Source: Devosia sp.
GTDB lineage: Bacteria; Pseudomonadota; Alphaproteobacteria; Rhizobiales; Devosiaceae
Direction of reading: 5' to 3'
DNA length: 14,628 nucleotides
Assembly (NCBI GenBank): GCA_011322005.1
Contig: DROE01000003.1
Location: 1-14,628 of the forward strand
Part shown: in pieces, positions 1 to 6,126 of the stretch
How the letters are laid out: each line of letters opens with the position of its first letter
Numbering within the stretch: position 1 is the stretch's first letter
Notes under the pieces: generated by a model
What the model was told of the DNA's origin: nothing
What the model saw: only the letters and a program-made list of their open reading frames with translations
The model's database searches: none
Made by a program: the position numbers and the translations under genes

Positions 1-833
1 GCCGGACCGATGCCCGAGCGCTGCAATATCTGCACCGAGCCGATGGAGCCGGCGCTCAAAATGGTTTCGCCCCTCGCTTCTGCGAAAATCCGTTTGCCCC
101 CTTGTTTGAACTCAACGCCGCTAACGCGGCCCTCTTTTACCCGGAACCTGTCTACCTCAATGCCGGTTTCCACTCTCAGATTTGCCCGGTTCCTGACCGG
201 ATGCAGAAAGGCACGGGCAGCCGAAACACGCCGCCCCCGGCGCTGATTAACGTGGAAATAGCTGACCCCTTCATTGTCACCCCGGTTGAAATCCTTGACC
301 CATGGCACCCCCATCTGTGCCGCCGCATCTCCAACAGCGTCCAGAATTTCCCAGTGTGAACGCTGCGCCTCCACCCGCCATTCCCCAGCCGTACCGTGGA
401 ATTCGTCCTCGCCCATAAAGTGGTTATCGAGCCGTTTGAATACCTCTAGACAATCCTGCCACCCCCAGCCCGAAAGACCAAGCTGGCGCCAATGCTCATA
501 ATCCTCTGCCTGCCCGCGCATGGAGATCATGCCATTGATGGCCGAGCACCCCCCAAGCACCTTTCCCCGGGGATACGCCAGCGAGCGCCCGTTCAGACCC
601 GGCTCCTCGACTGTTTTGAACATCCAGTCCGCACGCGGATTTCCCAGAGCGAACAAATAGCCCACCGGGATATGAAGCCATATCCAGTTGTCATTGCCCC
701 CCGCTTCAAGCACAAGCACGCGGGTTTTCGGATTCTGTGAAAGCCGGTTGGCCAGAACGCACCCCGCCGAACCTGCGCCCACGATGACGAAATCATAGGT
801 ACCTTCAAACCGTTCGATATTGTTGTCCCTCAA
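1..833 (-). CDS. GMC-family FAD-dependent dehydrogenase, N-terminal part (choline/alcohol dehydrogenase type)
   Basis: Partial gene: 277 codons read without a stop until the window edge; the family is usually about 530-560 residues, so about half is present. Residues 14-31 hold the FAD-binding Rossmann motif DFVIVGAGSAGCVLANRL, and E43 in VLEAGG would bind the adenosine ribose. GMC signature 1 is at 90-102 (GKVLGGCSAINGM) and signature 2 at 262-276 (GSIGSVQILQRSGIG, with V where P is usual). These cytoplasmic flavoenzymes oxidise primary alcohols such as choline, polyethylene glycol or aliphatic alcohols; the substrate-determining C-terminal half is missing, so the substrate cannot be named. 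No ATG fits. The start chosen is TTG at 833-831, six bases after a perfect AGGAGG, which places the Rossmann fold about 13 residues in, as is normal. It is transcribed away from the hydrolase-OsmC gene. Confidence 0.9.
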   Translation of the reverse strand, partial: MRDNNIERFEGTYDFVIVGAGSAGCVLANRLSQNPKTRVLVLEAGGNDNWIWLHIPVGYLFALGNPRADWMFKTVEEPGLNGRSLAYPRGKVLGGCSAINGMISMRGQAEDYEHWRQLGLSGWGWQDCLEVFKRLDNHFMGEDEFHGTAGEWRVEAQRSHWEILDAVGDAAAQMGVPWVKDFNRGDNEGVSYFHVNQRRGRRVSAARAFLHPVRNRANLRVETGIEVDRFRVKEGRVSGVEFKQGGKRIFAEARGETILSAGSIGSVQILQRSGIGP

Positions 834-838
834 GCCAG

Positions 839-844
839 ACCTCC
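839..844 (-). promoter_or_regulatory. Ribosome-binding site deciding a TTG start
   Basis: The minus strand reads AGGAGG followed by TCTGGC and then TTG. This near-perfect Shine-Dalgarno at ideal spacing is the main evidence that the dehydrogenase starts at the TTG at 833. There is no ATG between it and the FAD-binding motif in that frame. Confidence 0.75.
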
Positions 845-952
845 TGTACCTCCAGATGGATTAGAGCATCTTTTGTCCGCCGTTTCAGCCCCGATTTCTG
901 TGAAAACCGCCCAGCGGGTTTTCCATTGTGTGCAAGGTGTCCGGCAACGGCC

Positions 953-969
953 CGCAATCAATTATTGCG
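953..969. promoter_or_regulatory. Perfect inverted repeat, possible operator
   Basis: CGCAAT and ATTGCG are separated by five bases in the middle of the divergent region. The arms are perfect but short, so chance occurrence is possible. The position suits an operator shared by the two divergent genes; no regulator gene lies directly beside it. Confidence 0.25.
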
Positions 970-1043
970 TGAAGGTATTTCATTCCGGGCATGAATTCCC
1001 TAAGGCTCTGTGCCTTGGGGTTTGGTAAAAGAGGCAACAATTG

Positions 1044-2270
1044 ATGTCAGTCGAAAAAGTCGAGTTCGGGGGTCACAATGGCGATGTGCTGGCCGGCCGC
1101 TTGGATATGCCGGTGGGGAAACCCCGGGCCTGCGCCCTGTTTGCCCATTGTTTTACCTGCTCCAAGGATATTGCCGCGGCACGGCGGATTTCGGGCGCAC
1201 TGGCCGGGCTGGGCATCGCTGTGCTGCGTTTTGATTTTACCGGCCTTGGCCATTCTGAAGGAGAGTTCGCCAACACCGGATTTTCCTCCAATGTTGATGA
1301 CCTGATCGCTGCTGCTGATTTCATGCGGGAAAGAATTCAGGCCCCTTCCTTGCTCATTGGTCATTCCCTTGGCGGAGCAGCCGTGATTGCCGCCGCCGCA
1401 CACATCCCTCAATCAAGGGCTGTTGTAACCATTGGCGCACCTGCCGACCCCGCCCATGTGTTGAACAACTTTGCTGACCGCGTGGAAGAAATAAGAGCCA
1501 AAGGCAGGGCCGAAGTTGAACTGGCAGGCCGCAGGTTCACCATCTCAAGCGACTTTGTTGAAGATGTTTCAAACGCCAGTCTCGCGGCGTCTCTGGCCAG
1601 GTTGCGCCGGGCCTTGCTGGTCATGCACGCGCCCGGCGACACAACAGTTTCCATTGACGATGCCGGCACTATTTTCAAGGCAGCAAAACACCCCAAGAGC
1701 TTTGTGACACTGGATGGTGCCGACCACCTGCTGACTAGTGAAGAGGACGCGGCCTACGCCGCAGAAACCATCGCCACCTGGGCCAAGCGCTATCTGGACC
1801 TGCCCCAGCCCACCTTTGATAAAAAGGTGCCCGAAGGCATCACCAGAGTCAGCGAAGCTGACCCGGCAGGTTTTTTACAGGATGTTTCTGTCTCGGGCAG
1901 TTTCCATCTACTGGCCGACGAGCCGGAGCAGGTTGGCGGCACTAATCTTGGCCCCAGCCCCTACCAGTTTCTGGCCATAGCCCTTGGCACCTGCACTTCG
2001 ATGACTCTGCGCATGTATGCCCGGCGCAAAAAACTGGCTCTTGCAAGTGTAAGCATCGATGTTACCCACAACAAGCAACACGCGCCCGATTGTGACGGGT
2101 GCGAATCTTCGAACACAAAAATCGACGTGCTCGAACGCATCATTACGATCCAAGGCGAGTTGGACGATGCGCAGCGACAGCGCCTTTTGCAAATCGCCGA
2201 TATGTGCCCGGTTCACAAAACTCTTGAAAGCGAAGTACTGATTAAGACCCGATATTCCAAGGGAGGTTAA
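1044..2270 (+). CDS. Bifunctional alpha/beta hydrolase - OsmC family protein
   Basis: A 408-residue cytoplasmic protein with two domains in one frame. Residues about 1-253 are an alpha/beta hydrolase with nucleophile elbow GHSLGG (Ser108), a plausible acid Asp199 in HAPGD and His228 in GADHLL, so the triad looks complete. Residues about 260-408 are an OsmC/Ohr-like domain with the two expected cysteines, Cys317 in LGTCTSMTL and Cys388 in ADMCPVHKTL; such domains reduce organic hydroperoxides. Fusions of this kind are known as a bifunctional family, but I know of no established substrate. The hydrolase may release or process a lipid or peroxy ester for the peroxidase domain (inference). GAGG at 1031-1034 precedes the ATG at 1044 by nine bases; an in-frame TTG at 1041 is a possible alternative. 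The gene ends 6 bp from the convergent dctM, with no visible terminator between them. Confidence 0.9.
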   Translation: MSVEKVEFGGHNGDVLAGRLDMPVGKPRACALFAHCFTCSKDIAAARRISGALAGLGIAVLRFDFTGLGHSEGEFANTGFSSNVDDLIAAADFMRERIQAPSLLIGHSLGGAAVIAAAAHIPQSRAVVTIGAPADPAHVLNNFADRVEEIRAKGRAEVELAGRRFTISSDFVEDVSNASLAASLARLRRALLVMHAPGDTTVSIDDAGTIFKAAKHPKSFVTLDGADHLLTSEEDAAYAAETIATWAKRYLDLPQPTFDKKVPEGITRVSEADPAGFLQDVSVSGSFHLLADEPEQVGGTNLGPSPYQFLAIALGTCTSMTLRMYARRKKLALASVSIDVTHNKQHAPDCDGCESSNTKIDVLERIITIQGELDDAQRQRLLQIADMCPVHKTLESEVLIKTRYSKGG

Positions 2271-2276
2271 GCACTT

Positions 2277-3872
2277 CTAGCGGGTTATCAGTTCAGGACC
2301 CATCAGCGAGATGGGCAGCCAGGTCGACATGGCCGGCAAATAGGTGACCAGCACCAGAAACAGCATAAGCACGCCCACAAAGGGCATGGCTGCCCTGACC
2401 ACCTGCAACAGACTCATTCCCGTTATCCCCGAGGTCACAAACAGATTAAGGCCGATGGGCGGCGTTATCATGCCTATTTCCATATTCACCACCATGATTA
2501 TGCCTAAGTGAATGGGGTCGATACCAAGCTCGATTGCAATCGGGAAAACCACCGGCGCAACAATCAGCAACAACCCTGAAGGCTCCATGAACTGTCCGCC
2601 AATAAGCAGCAATATATTGATGGCGATGAGAAAGGTGAACCAGTTGAATCCGGCACTCAGCATCCACTCGGTTATCGCCTGGGGAATGCGCTCCGACGTC
2701 AGCACATGGGCAAACAGCAGCGCGTTGACGATAATGAACATCAGCATGATGGTGGTGCGCGAACTGTCCACCAGCACGCGCTTGGTGTCTTTGTGGAACA
2801 TGGCCGGAAAGAATTTCCTCGCCATCAGCCACAGGTTAGCCCCCCAAAGGGGCAGGCCGTAAATGAATATCAGCGGATTTTTCACACCCTTGAGCAGGGG
2901 ATAGCCGAACAGCACAATAATTGCGCCCCCGACCCCGAGCCAGAATCTTAGCGTCTCTGTTCCCTCGGCCATGAAAAAGAAGGCGAGCATCAGCCAGGCA
3001 AAGAAAAATGCCAGCGCATATACCGAGGCCGAAAACCCGATTCTGATACGTTTGGGGGTGTTATCAGGCACCCAGGCGTAACCTGCCAGCGGACCCATGT
3101 CGCGATAAACGAACAGGGAGACCATCCCCGCATAAACCGCCGCCACAGCCGCCGCTTCGGTGGGCGTGAACGCCCCCCCGTATATCCCGCCCAGAATGAT
3201 GACAATCAGAAACAGGCCCCAGCCCGCCTGCTTGCCGGTGGACAGGAAATGCCCGACACCCTTGAAGGGTTCGGAAGGAAGATTCCTGATGCGGGCAACG
3301 ATATAGATGGCCCCCATCAGCATGAGCCCGGCAACGATGCCCGGAATAACCCCGGCCAGGAACATCCGTCCCACCGAAACATCGGTTGCCGCCGCATAAA
3401 CCACCATGACGATTGAAGGGGGAATGAGAATGCCCAGCGTGCCTGCATTGGCAATGATACCGGCGGCAAACTCCTTGGTGTAACCAACCTTGCGCATGGC
3501 AACGATGGCAATGGAGCCAATGGCAACCACGGTTGCCGGCGAAGAACCCGAAAGCGCCGCGAACAGCATGCAGGCCAGTACGCTGGCCATGGCCAGGCCG
3601 CCCTGAAAATGGCCCACAGAAGCGATGGCAAAGTCAATGATCCGGCGCGCCACACCCCCGGTGGCCATGAACGAAGAGGCCAGAATGAAAAACGGAATGG
3701 CCAGCAATGTATAATTCTGCGAGGAGGAGAACAGCTGCAGAGCCACCGAAGAAAGGGAGTCGCTGGAAAAGAATGCAATAACCAGGGTGCTCGACAGCCC
3801 CAGCGCCACGGCAATGGGTACCCCGGCAAAAAGCAGGAACAGGACAAGAGAAAACAGAACAAAAATTTCCAT
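2277..3872 (-). CDS. dctM: TRAP transporter large permease (DctM), with a central insertion
   Basis: A 531-residue polytopic inner-membrane protein and the ion-coupled translocating subunit of a TRAP importer. It has the family start MEIFVLFSLVLFLLFAGVPI, the conserved SGSSPATVVAIGSI at 108-121, LGILIPPSIVMVVY at 147-159 and GGAFTPTEAAAVAAVYAG at 232-249, and the late PPIGLNLFV motif. Typical DctM proteins are about 430 residues. The extra hundred or so lie at about 261-360, between the first half and the SSRTTIMLMFII segment that normally follows closely, and contain about three hydrophobic stretches. It is the last gene of dctPQM, and its start codon abuts a small repeat element that separates it from dctQ by 283 bp, unusual for this pair. 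A weak AAGG, nine bases before the ATG, lies inside that element. Confidence 0.93.
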   Translation of the reverse strand: MEIFVLFSLVLFLLFAGVPIAVALGLSSTLVIAFFSSDSLSSVALQLFSSSQNYTLLAIPFFILASSFMATGGVARRIIDFAIASVGHFQGGLAMASVLACMLFAALSGSSPATVVAIGSIAIVAMRKVGYTKEFAAGIIANAGTLGILIPPSIVMVVYAAATDVSVGRMFLAGVIPGIVAGLMLMGAIYIVARIRNLPSEPFKGVGHFLSTGKQAGWGLFLIVIILGGIYGGAFTPTEAAAVAAVYAGMVSLFVYRDMGPLAGYAWVPDNTPKRIRIGFSASVYALAFFFAWLMLAFFFMAEGTETLRFWLGVGGAIIVLFGYPLLKGVKNPLIFIYGLPLWGANLWLMARKFFPAMFHKDTKRVLVDSSRTTIMLMFIIVNALLFAHVLTSERIPQAITEWMLSAGFNWFTFLIAINILLLIGGQFMEPSGLLLIVAPVVFPIAIELGIDPIHLGIIMVVNMEIGMITPPIGLNLFVTSGITGMSLLQVVRAAMPFVGVLMLFLVLVTYLPAMSTWLPISLMGPELITR

Positions 3873-3874
3873 GA
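3870..3874. repeat. Putative target-site duplication, copy 1 (contains the dctM start codon)
   Basis: CATGA here is repeated at 4149-4153 on the other side of the element. Read on the minus strand it is TCATG, whose ATG is the dctM start. Confidence 0.5.
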
Positions 3875-4148
3875 GCTAGAGCCTTTTTCCGATCAGATTG
3901 ATCGGTTCTGTTTCACGATTGGCGAGATGGCTCAGAGTTAAAACGGGCGCAGCGCGATTGTGACCATCGGGCAAGACCGGTTTGGCTCTGGACATACGCC
4001 AATCTGAAACCCAAGAGGGACGGGCTGTTTTGCGCCAATACCGGCGCGAAGTATTTCGCCCGTATCCAGATATGGCCTTCAATCCTTCACTTGGTCTTGT
4101 CACAAAAATTGCTCCGTCAGAATGGTTCAATCTGATCGGAAAAGGGCT
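3875..4148. mobile_element. MITE-like element with terminal inverted repeats between dctQ and dctM
   Basis: The ends are inverted copies: 3879-3901 matches the reverse complement of 4127-4149 at 22 of 23 positions (core CCGATCAGATTGA). The element is about 274 bp and is flanked by the 5-bp direct repeat CATGA at 3870-3874 and 4149-4153, as expected of a target-site duplication. On the dctM side a few extra bases (GCTAG) sit between the duplication and the inverted repeat, so the exact ends are uncertain. There is no recognisable transposase, and a 91-codon open frame crossing the element matches nothing I know. Excision with one copy of the repeat would leave dctQ and dctM 4 bp apart. Similar palindromic-ended repeats starting TAGAGC are frequent in Hyphomicrobiales (recalled, not checked). 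It probably moved in trans using a transposase encoded elsewhere. Confidence 0.65.
3879..3901 (+). repeat. Terminal inverted repeat, dctM-side arm
   Basis: A 23-bp arm that pairs with 4127-4149 with one mismatch (T where the other arm has C, in the pyrimidine run). Because it lies directly before dctM on the minus strand, it forms the end of that gene's translation leader. Confidence 0.75.
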
Positions 4149-4149
4149 C
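4127..4149 (-). repeat. Terminal inverted repeat, dctQ-side arm
   Basis: The reverse-complement partner of 3879-3901, 22 of 23 identical. It begins 7 bp past the dctQ stop codon. In a dctQM transcript the two arms could form a long stem that loops out the element. Confidence 0.75.
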
Positions 4150-4153
4150 ATGA
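4149..4153. repeat. Putative target-site duplication, copy 2
   Basis: The second CATGA, just downstream of the dctQ stop (4156-4158). It overlaps the last base of the inverted-repeat arm. Five bases is a common duplication length but short enough to arise by chance. Confidence 0.5.
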
Positions 4154-4155
4154 CC

Positions 4156-4845
4156 CTAATCCTTCAATACATCTTTGTTTTCAGCCACCAGGTCTTCAGC
4201 CTCATGGCCTGCAATCACCAGGTCGCGCTTGCCCTGCGCAATATCAATGGCCGCCTGGGTGCAGCGGAAGGCAAACAGAGCCAGCCCGATGGGCAGGATG
4301 AGATAGGCAACCCAGCGGTGCACCCGCTCCTGCAGGCCAAAAAGCCACTGCATGAACCCCGGATAACGTAAATCCTCCAGTCCGATGCCGATACGGAACA
4401 TCTTGCTCCAATAGTCCACAGCCCCCCCCCGCGCGGAGGTTCCAAATATCTGCAGCCAGTCCGAATAGATAAGGATAAGCGCATAAAACACCCCGCTCAG
4501 CGCTCCGAACACCGCAACGATGCGGAACCATGGCTGGGGCAGCATGCGCACAAACACATCCACACCCAGATGGGCGTTGATTTTAACCGCATAGGACATG
4601 CCAAAAAGTATCATCCAGGCGAACAGGATGCGGGTAAACTCCAGTGCCCCGCCCCAGCCTCCGTTAAAACCGTAGCGCGCTATGACCTGGCCGAACGACA
4701 CCAGCGTTATCAGCGCCAGAATAATGGCCAGCGTACCTTCTTCAATCCGGGTGACCGCATCAGGGAAACGCTGTTCTGCGGCAAATAGCAGGAGCACCAT
4801 CAATACCAGCGCCAGAAACGGCCACAGGCTGCCGAACAATGCCAT
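4156..4845 (-). CDS. dctQ: TRAP transporter small permease (DctQ)
   Basis: A 229-residue inner-membrane protein that pairs with DctM in the TRAP complex. The family region is clear: EFTRILFAWMILFGMSYAV at 69-87 followed by AHLGVDVF at 91-98, matching the usual charged and histidine-containing helix pair of DctQ. Hydrophobic segments lie at about 5-23, 38-56, 71-88, 106-128 and 178-194; the first is one more than in the shortest DctQ proteins. An open frame extends upstream to 4959 but would overlap dctP. The ATG at 4845 is chosen because GGGAGG lies at good spacing before it and a membrane segment follows at once. It lies 85 bp after dctP. Its stop is followed almost directly by the repeat element. 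Confidence 0.9.
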   Translation of the reverse strand: MALFGSLWPFLALVLMVLLLFAAEQRFPDAVTRIEEGTLAIILALITLVSFGQVIARYGFNGGWGGALEFTRILFAWMILFGMSYAVKINAHLGVDVFVRMLPQPWFRIVAVFGALSGVFYALILIYSDWLQIFGTSARGGAVDYWSKMFRIGIGLEDLRYPGFMQWLFGLQERVHRWVAYLILPIGLALFAFRCTQAAIDIAQGKRDLVIAGHEAEDLVAENKDVLKD

Positions 4846-4930
4846 TGATGCCCCTCCCAATATTCCTTTGAAAACCGGCCGGAGCACAAAAGGTGCACCG
4901 ACCGGTATTTTTGGCTGAACCCTGATGGTT
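4846..4930 (-). other. dctP-dctQ intercistronic spacer
   Basis: An 85-bp spacer containing a stem-loop (described separately) and the dctQ ribosome-binding site. Spacers of this kind between a binding-protein gene and its membrane genes commonly let the binding protein be made in excess. Confidence 0.5.
4874..4906 (-). terminator. Stem-loop between dctP and dctQ, likely attenuator or mRNA stabiliser
   Basis: On the minus strand ACCGGTCGGTGCAC pairs with GTGCTCCGGCCGGT across a 5-base loop: 14 positions with one G-T wobble and one T-T mismatch. Only four T residues follow, so it is a poor full terminator. It could protect the upstream dctP message or reduce read-through into dctQM. Confidence 0.5.
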
Positions 4931-5938
4931 TCATTCGTTGGCAGCAACCGCCGCTTCAATCAGGTCCGCCCCGATATCGTCTTCGAACTGCGACCAGACA
5001 GGCTTCATGGTGTCGACCCACTCCTGACGTTGTTCAGGTGTCAACTCGCGGATGGTGCCACCGGCATCCAGAATGTTCTGACGGTTTGCCGCTTCCTTGT
5101 CGGCGACCGAAAGATTGGCTTCCACAGTCACCTCGTTGACGATGGAGAGGAACTGCTCGCGCACATCCGCCTCCAGACTGTTGAGCCACTCTTCAGAAGT
5201 GACCAGCAGATAGGCCAGCAACTGATGGTTGGTTTCCGTGACACCGTCCTGAACTTCAAAGAACTTGCGGGTATAAATATTGGACCAGGTGTTTTCCTGC
5301 CCGTCCACGACACCGGTCTGCAGGGCGCCATAAACTTCGGCAAAGGCCAGTTTCTGCGCCGAACCGCCCATGGCTTCGATCATGGCGACTGCCACATCGG
5401 AAGTCTGAACGCGGAATTTCAGGCCTTCAGCGTCAGAAGGAACAAGCAACGGTCTGGTGGCCGAGAACTGCTTCAGGCCCGAGAACCAGTAACCAAGACC
5501 AGTATAGCCCACCGGATTGATGGCATCGAGCATGTCCTTGCCTTCATCGCTTGCAGTGAACCGGGCCACCGCTTCCAGGTCGGAAAACAGGAAGGGCAGG
5601 TCAAACAGCCGGTATTTCAGTGTAAACGACTCAAATTTGGAAAGCGAGGGTGCTGCCAGTTGCACATCACCAAGAAGCAGGGCTTCCATGACCTTGTTAT
5701 CATCAAACAGGGTCGAGTTGGGGAACACCTCCATACAGGCAGTGCCATCCATCTCCGCGTTGATACGCTCCGCCAGAAGGGTTGCGGCATCGCCCTTGGG
5801 GTGGCCGACGGCGGAAACCACGTGACTGAACTTGATGACGATTTCGCCGTCGTCGCAGCCTTCGGGGCCGGCAAGGGCAGCGGGTGTTGACAGAAGGGCC
5901 ATGCCTGCGGCGGCGGCCAAAGCTGGAATAAACTTCAT
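4931..5938 (-). CDS. dctP: TRAP transporter periplasmic substrate-binding protein (DctP)
   Basis: A 335-residue secreted protein with signal peptide MKFIPALAAAAGMALLSTPA and predicted cleavage after ALA (residue 23). The mature part begins with the DctP pattern IVIKFSHVVSAVGHPKG. Arg176 in GLKFRVQTSDV is at the position of the conserved arginine that salt-bridges the substrate carboxylate in this family, and GVVDGQENTWSNIYTRKF at 209-226 is the other hallmark. Cys28 and Cys68 could form a disulfide. The overall pattern is that of the C4-dicarboxylate DctP group, so succinate, fumarate, malate or another carboxylate is the likely ligand (inference). The ATG at 5938 is chosen over an upstream in-frame extension because GGAGG lies eight bases before it and the signal peptide starts there. 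It is the first gene of dctPQM and follows dctBD on the same strand. Confidence 0.94.
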   Translation of the reverse strand: MKFIPALAAAAGMALLSTPAALAGPEGCDDGEIVIKFSHVVSAVGHPKGDAATLLAERINAEMDGTACMEVFPNSTLFDDNKVMEALLLGDVQLAAPSLSKFESFTLKYRLFDLPFLFSDLEAVARFTASDEGKDMLDAINPVGYTGLGYWFSGLKQFSATRPLLVPSDAEGLKFRVQTSDVAVAMIEAMGGSAQKLAFAEVYGALQTGVVDGQENTWSNIYTRKFFEVQDGVTETNHQLLAYLLVTSEEWLNSLEADVREQFLSIVNEVTVEANLSVADKEAANRQNILDAGGTIRELTPEQRQEWVDTMKPVWSQFEDDIGADLIEAAVAANE

Positions 5939-6126
5939 GAATCTTTCCTCCATATTGCACGCGTCCTCGCTATGCATACCAAACAGGGGGAACAATTTGT
6001 AGCTGTCCGGCGCAAGGGCCTTGATCGCGCAAATGTGTCTTTCGGGCAGGAAAGGAACTGTTATGGGCGCAAATCGAAACATTGCCCAATACCGCTACGG
6101 GTAGAAAAGGGTACATCGAGCATCAT
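5939..6126 (-). promoter_or_regulatory. Upstream region of dctPQM; no sigma-54 promoter seen
   Basis: These 188 bp lie between the dctD-like gene and dctP and should hold the dctPQM promoter. Every GG on the minus strand was checked, and none is followed by GC after ten bases, so no -24/-12 sigma-54 element is present. The closest is TTGGTATGCATAGCGAG, which has GA instead of GC. No clear -35/-10 pair was recognised either. A dyad at 6064-6088 is the best protein-binding candidate. Confidence 0.5.
6064..6088. promoter_or_regulatory. Interrupted dyad upstream of dctP, possible DctD site
   Basis: TGGGC and GCCCA form perfect 5-bp outer arms over 25 bp, with partial inner symmetry (GCAAAT against CATT). 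It lies about 125-150 bp before the dctP start, the usual distance for an NtrC-type activator site. One copy only, so evidence is weak. Confidence 0.3.

Larger units (their letters stand above)
834..1043. other. Divergent intergenic region with three small dyads
   Basis: This 210-bp stretch separates the divergent GMC dehydrogenase and hydrolase-OsmC genes and should carry both promoters. No convincing -35/-10 pair was recognised on either strand. Three short dyads are visible: an AAAACCGC/GCGGGTTTT stem-loop near 903-922 (one bulge, not next to a gene end), CGCAAT-N5-ATTGCG at 953-969, and a 7-bp stem with one G-T wobble at 1000-1018, just before the plus-strand start. The 953-969 dyad is the best candidate for a regulator site. 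Confidence 0.4.

Noticed and set aside
861..875. TAGAGCAT motif resembling the end of a Hyphomicrobiales palindromic repeat
   Set aside because: No inverted partner is found within the intergenic region, so a second element cannot be supported.
903..922. AAAACCGC/GCGGGTTTT stem as a terminator
   Set aside because: It lies in the middle of a divergent intergenic region with no gene ending nearby on either strand.
3876..4151. A 91-codon minus-strand open frame covering the whole repeat element
   Set aside because: It starts in one inverted arm and ends at the other, has no ribosome-binding site and resembles no protein family I recognise. An open frame of this length is likely by chance in GC-rich DNA.
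4846..4959. Longer N-terminus for DctQ (extra 38 residues)
   Set aside because: It would overlap the end of dctP, adds a basic stretch unlike DctQ starts, and the internal ATG at 4845 has a strong ribosome-binding site.
4925..5890. A 321-codon plus-strand open frame opposite dctP
   Set aside because: It is antisense to a clear TRAP binding protein, and its translation has no recognisable domain; a mirror frame of a GC-rich gene.
5970..5990. TTGGTATGCATAGCGAG on the minus strand as a sigma-54 promoter for dctP
   Set aside because: GG is followed after ten bases by GA, not the nearly invariant GC, and the -24 half is TTGGTAT rather than TTGGCAC.
5939..6082. Longer N-terminus for DctP (extra 48 residues)
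   Set aside because: The signal peptide and its GGAGG both point to the ATG at 5938. An extension would bury the signal peptide.
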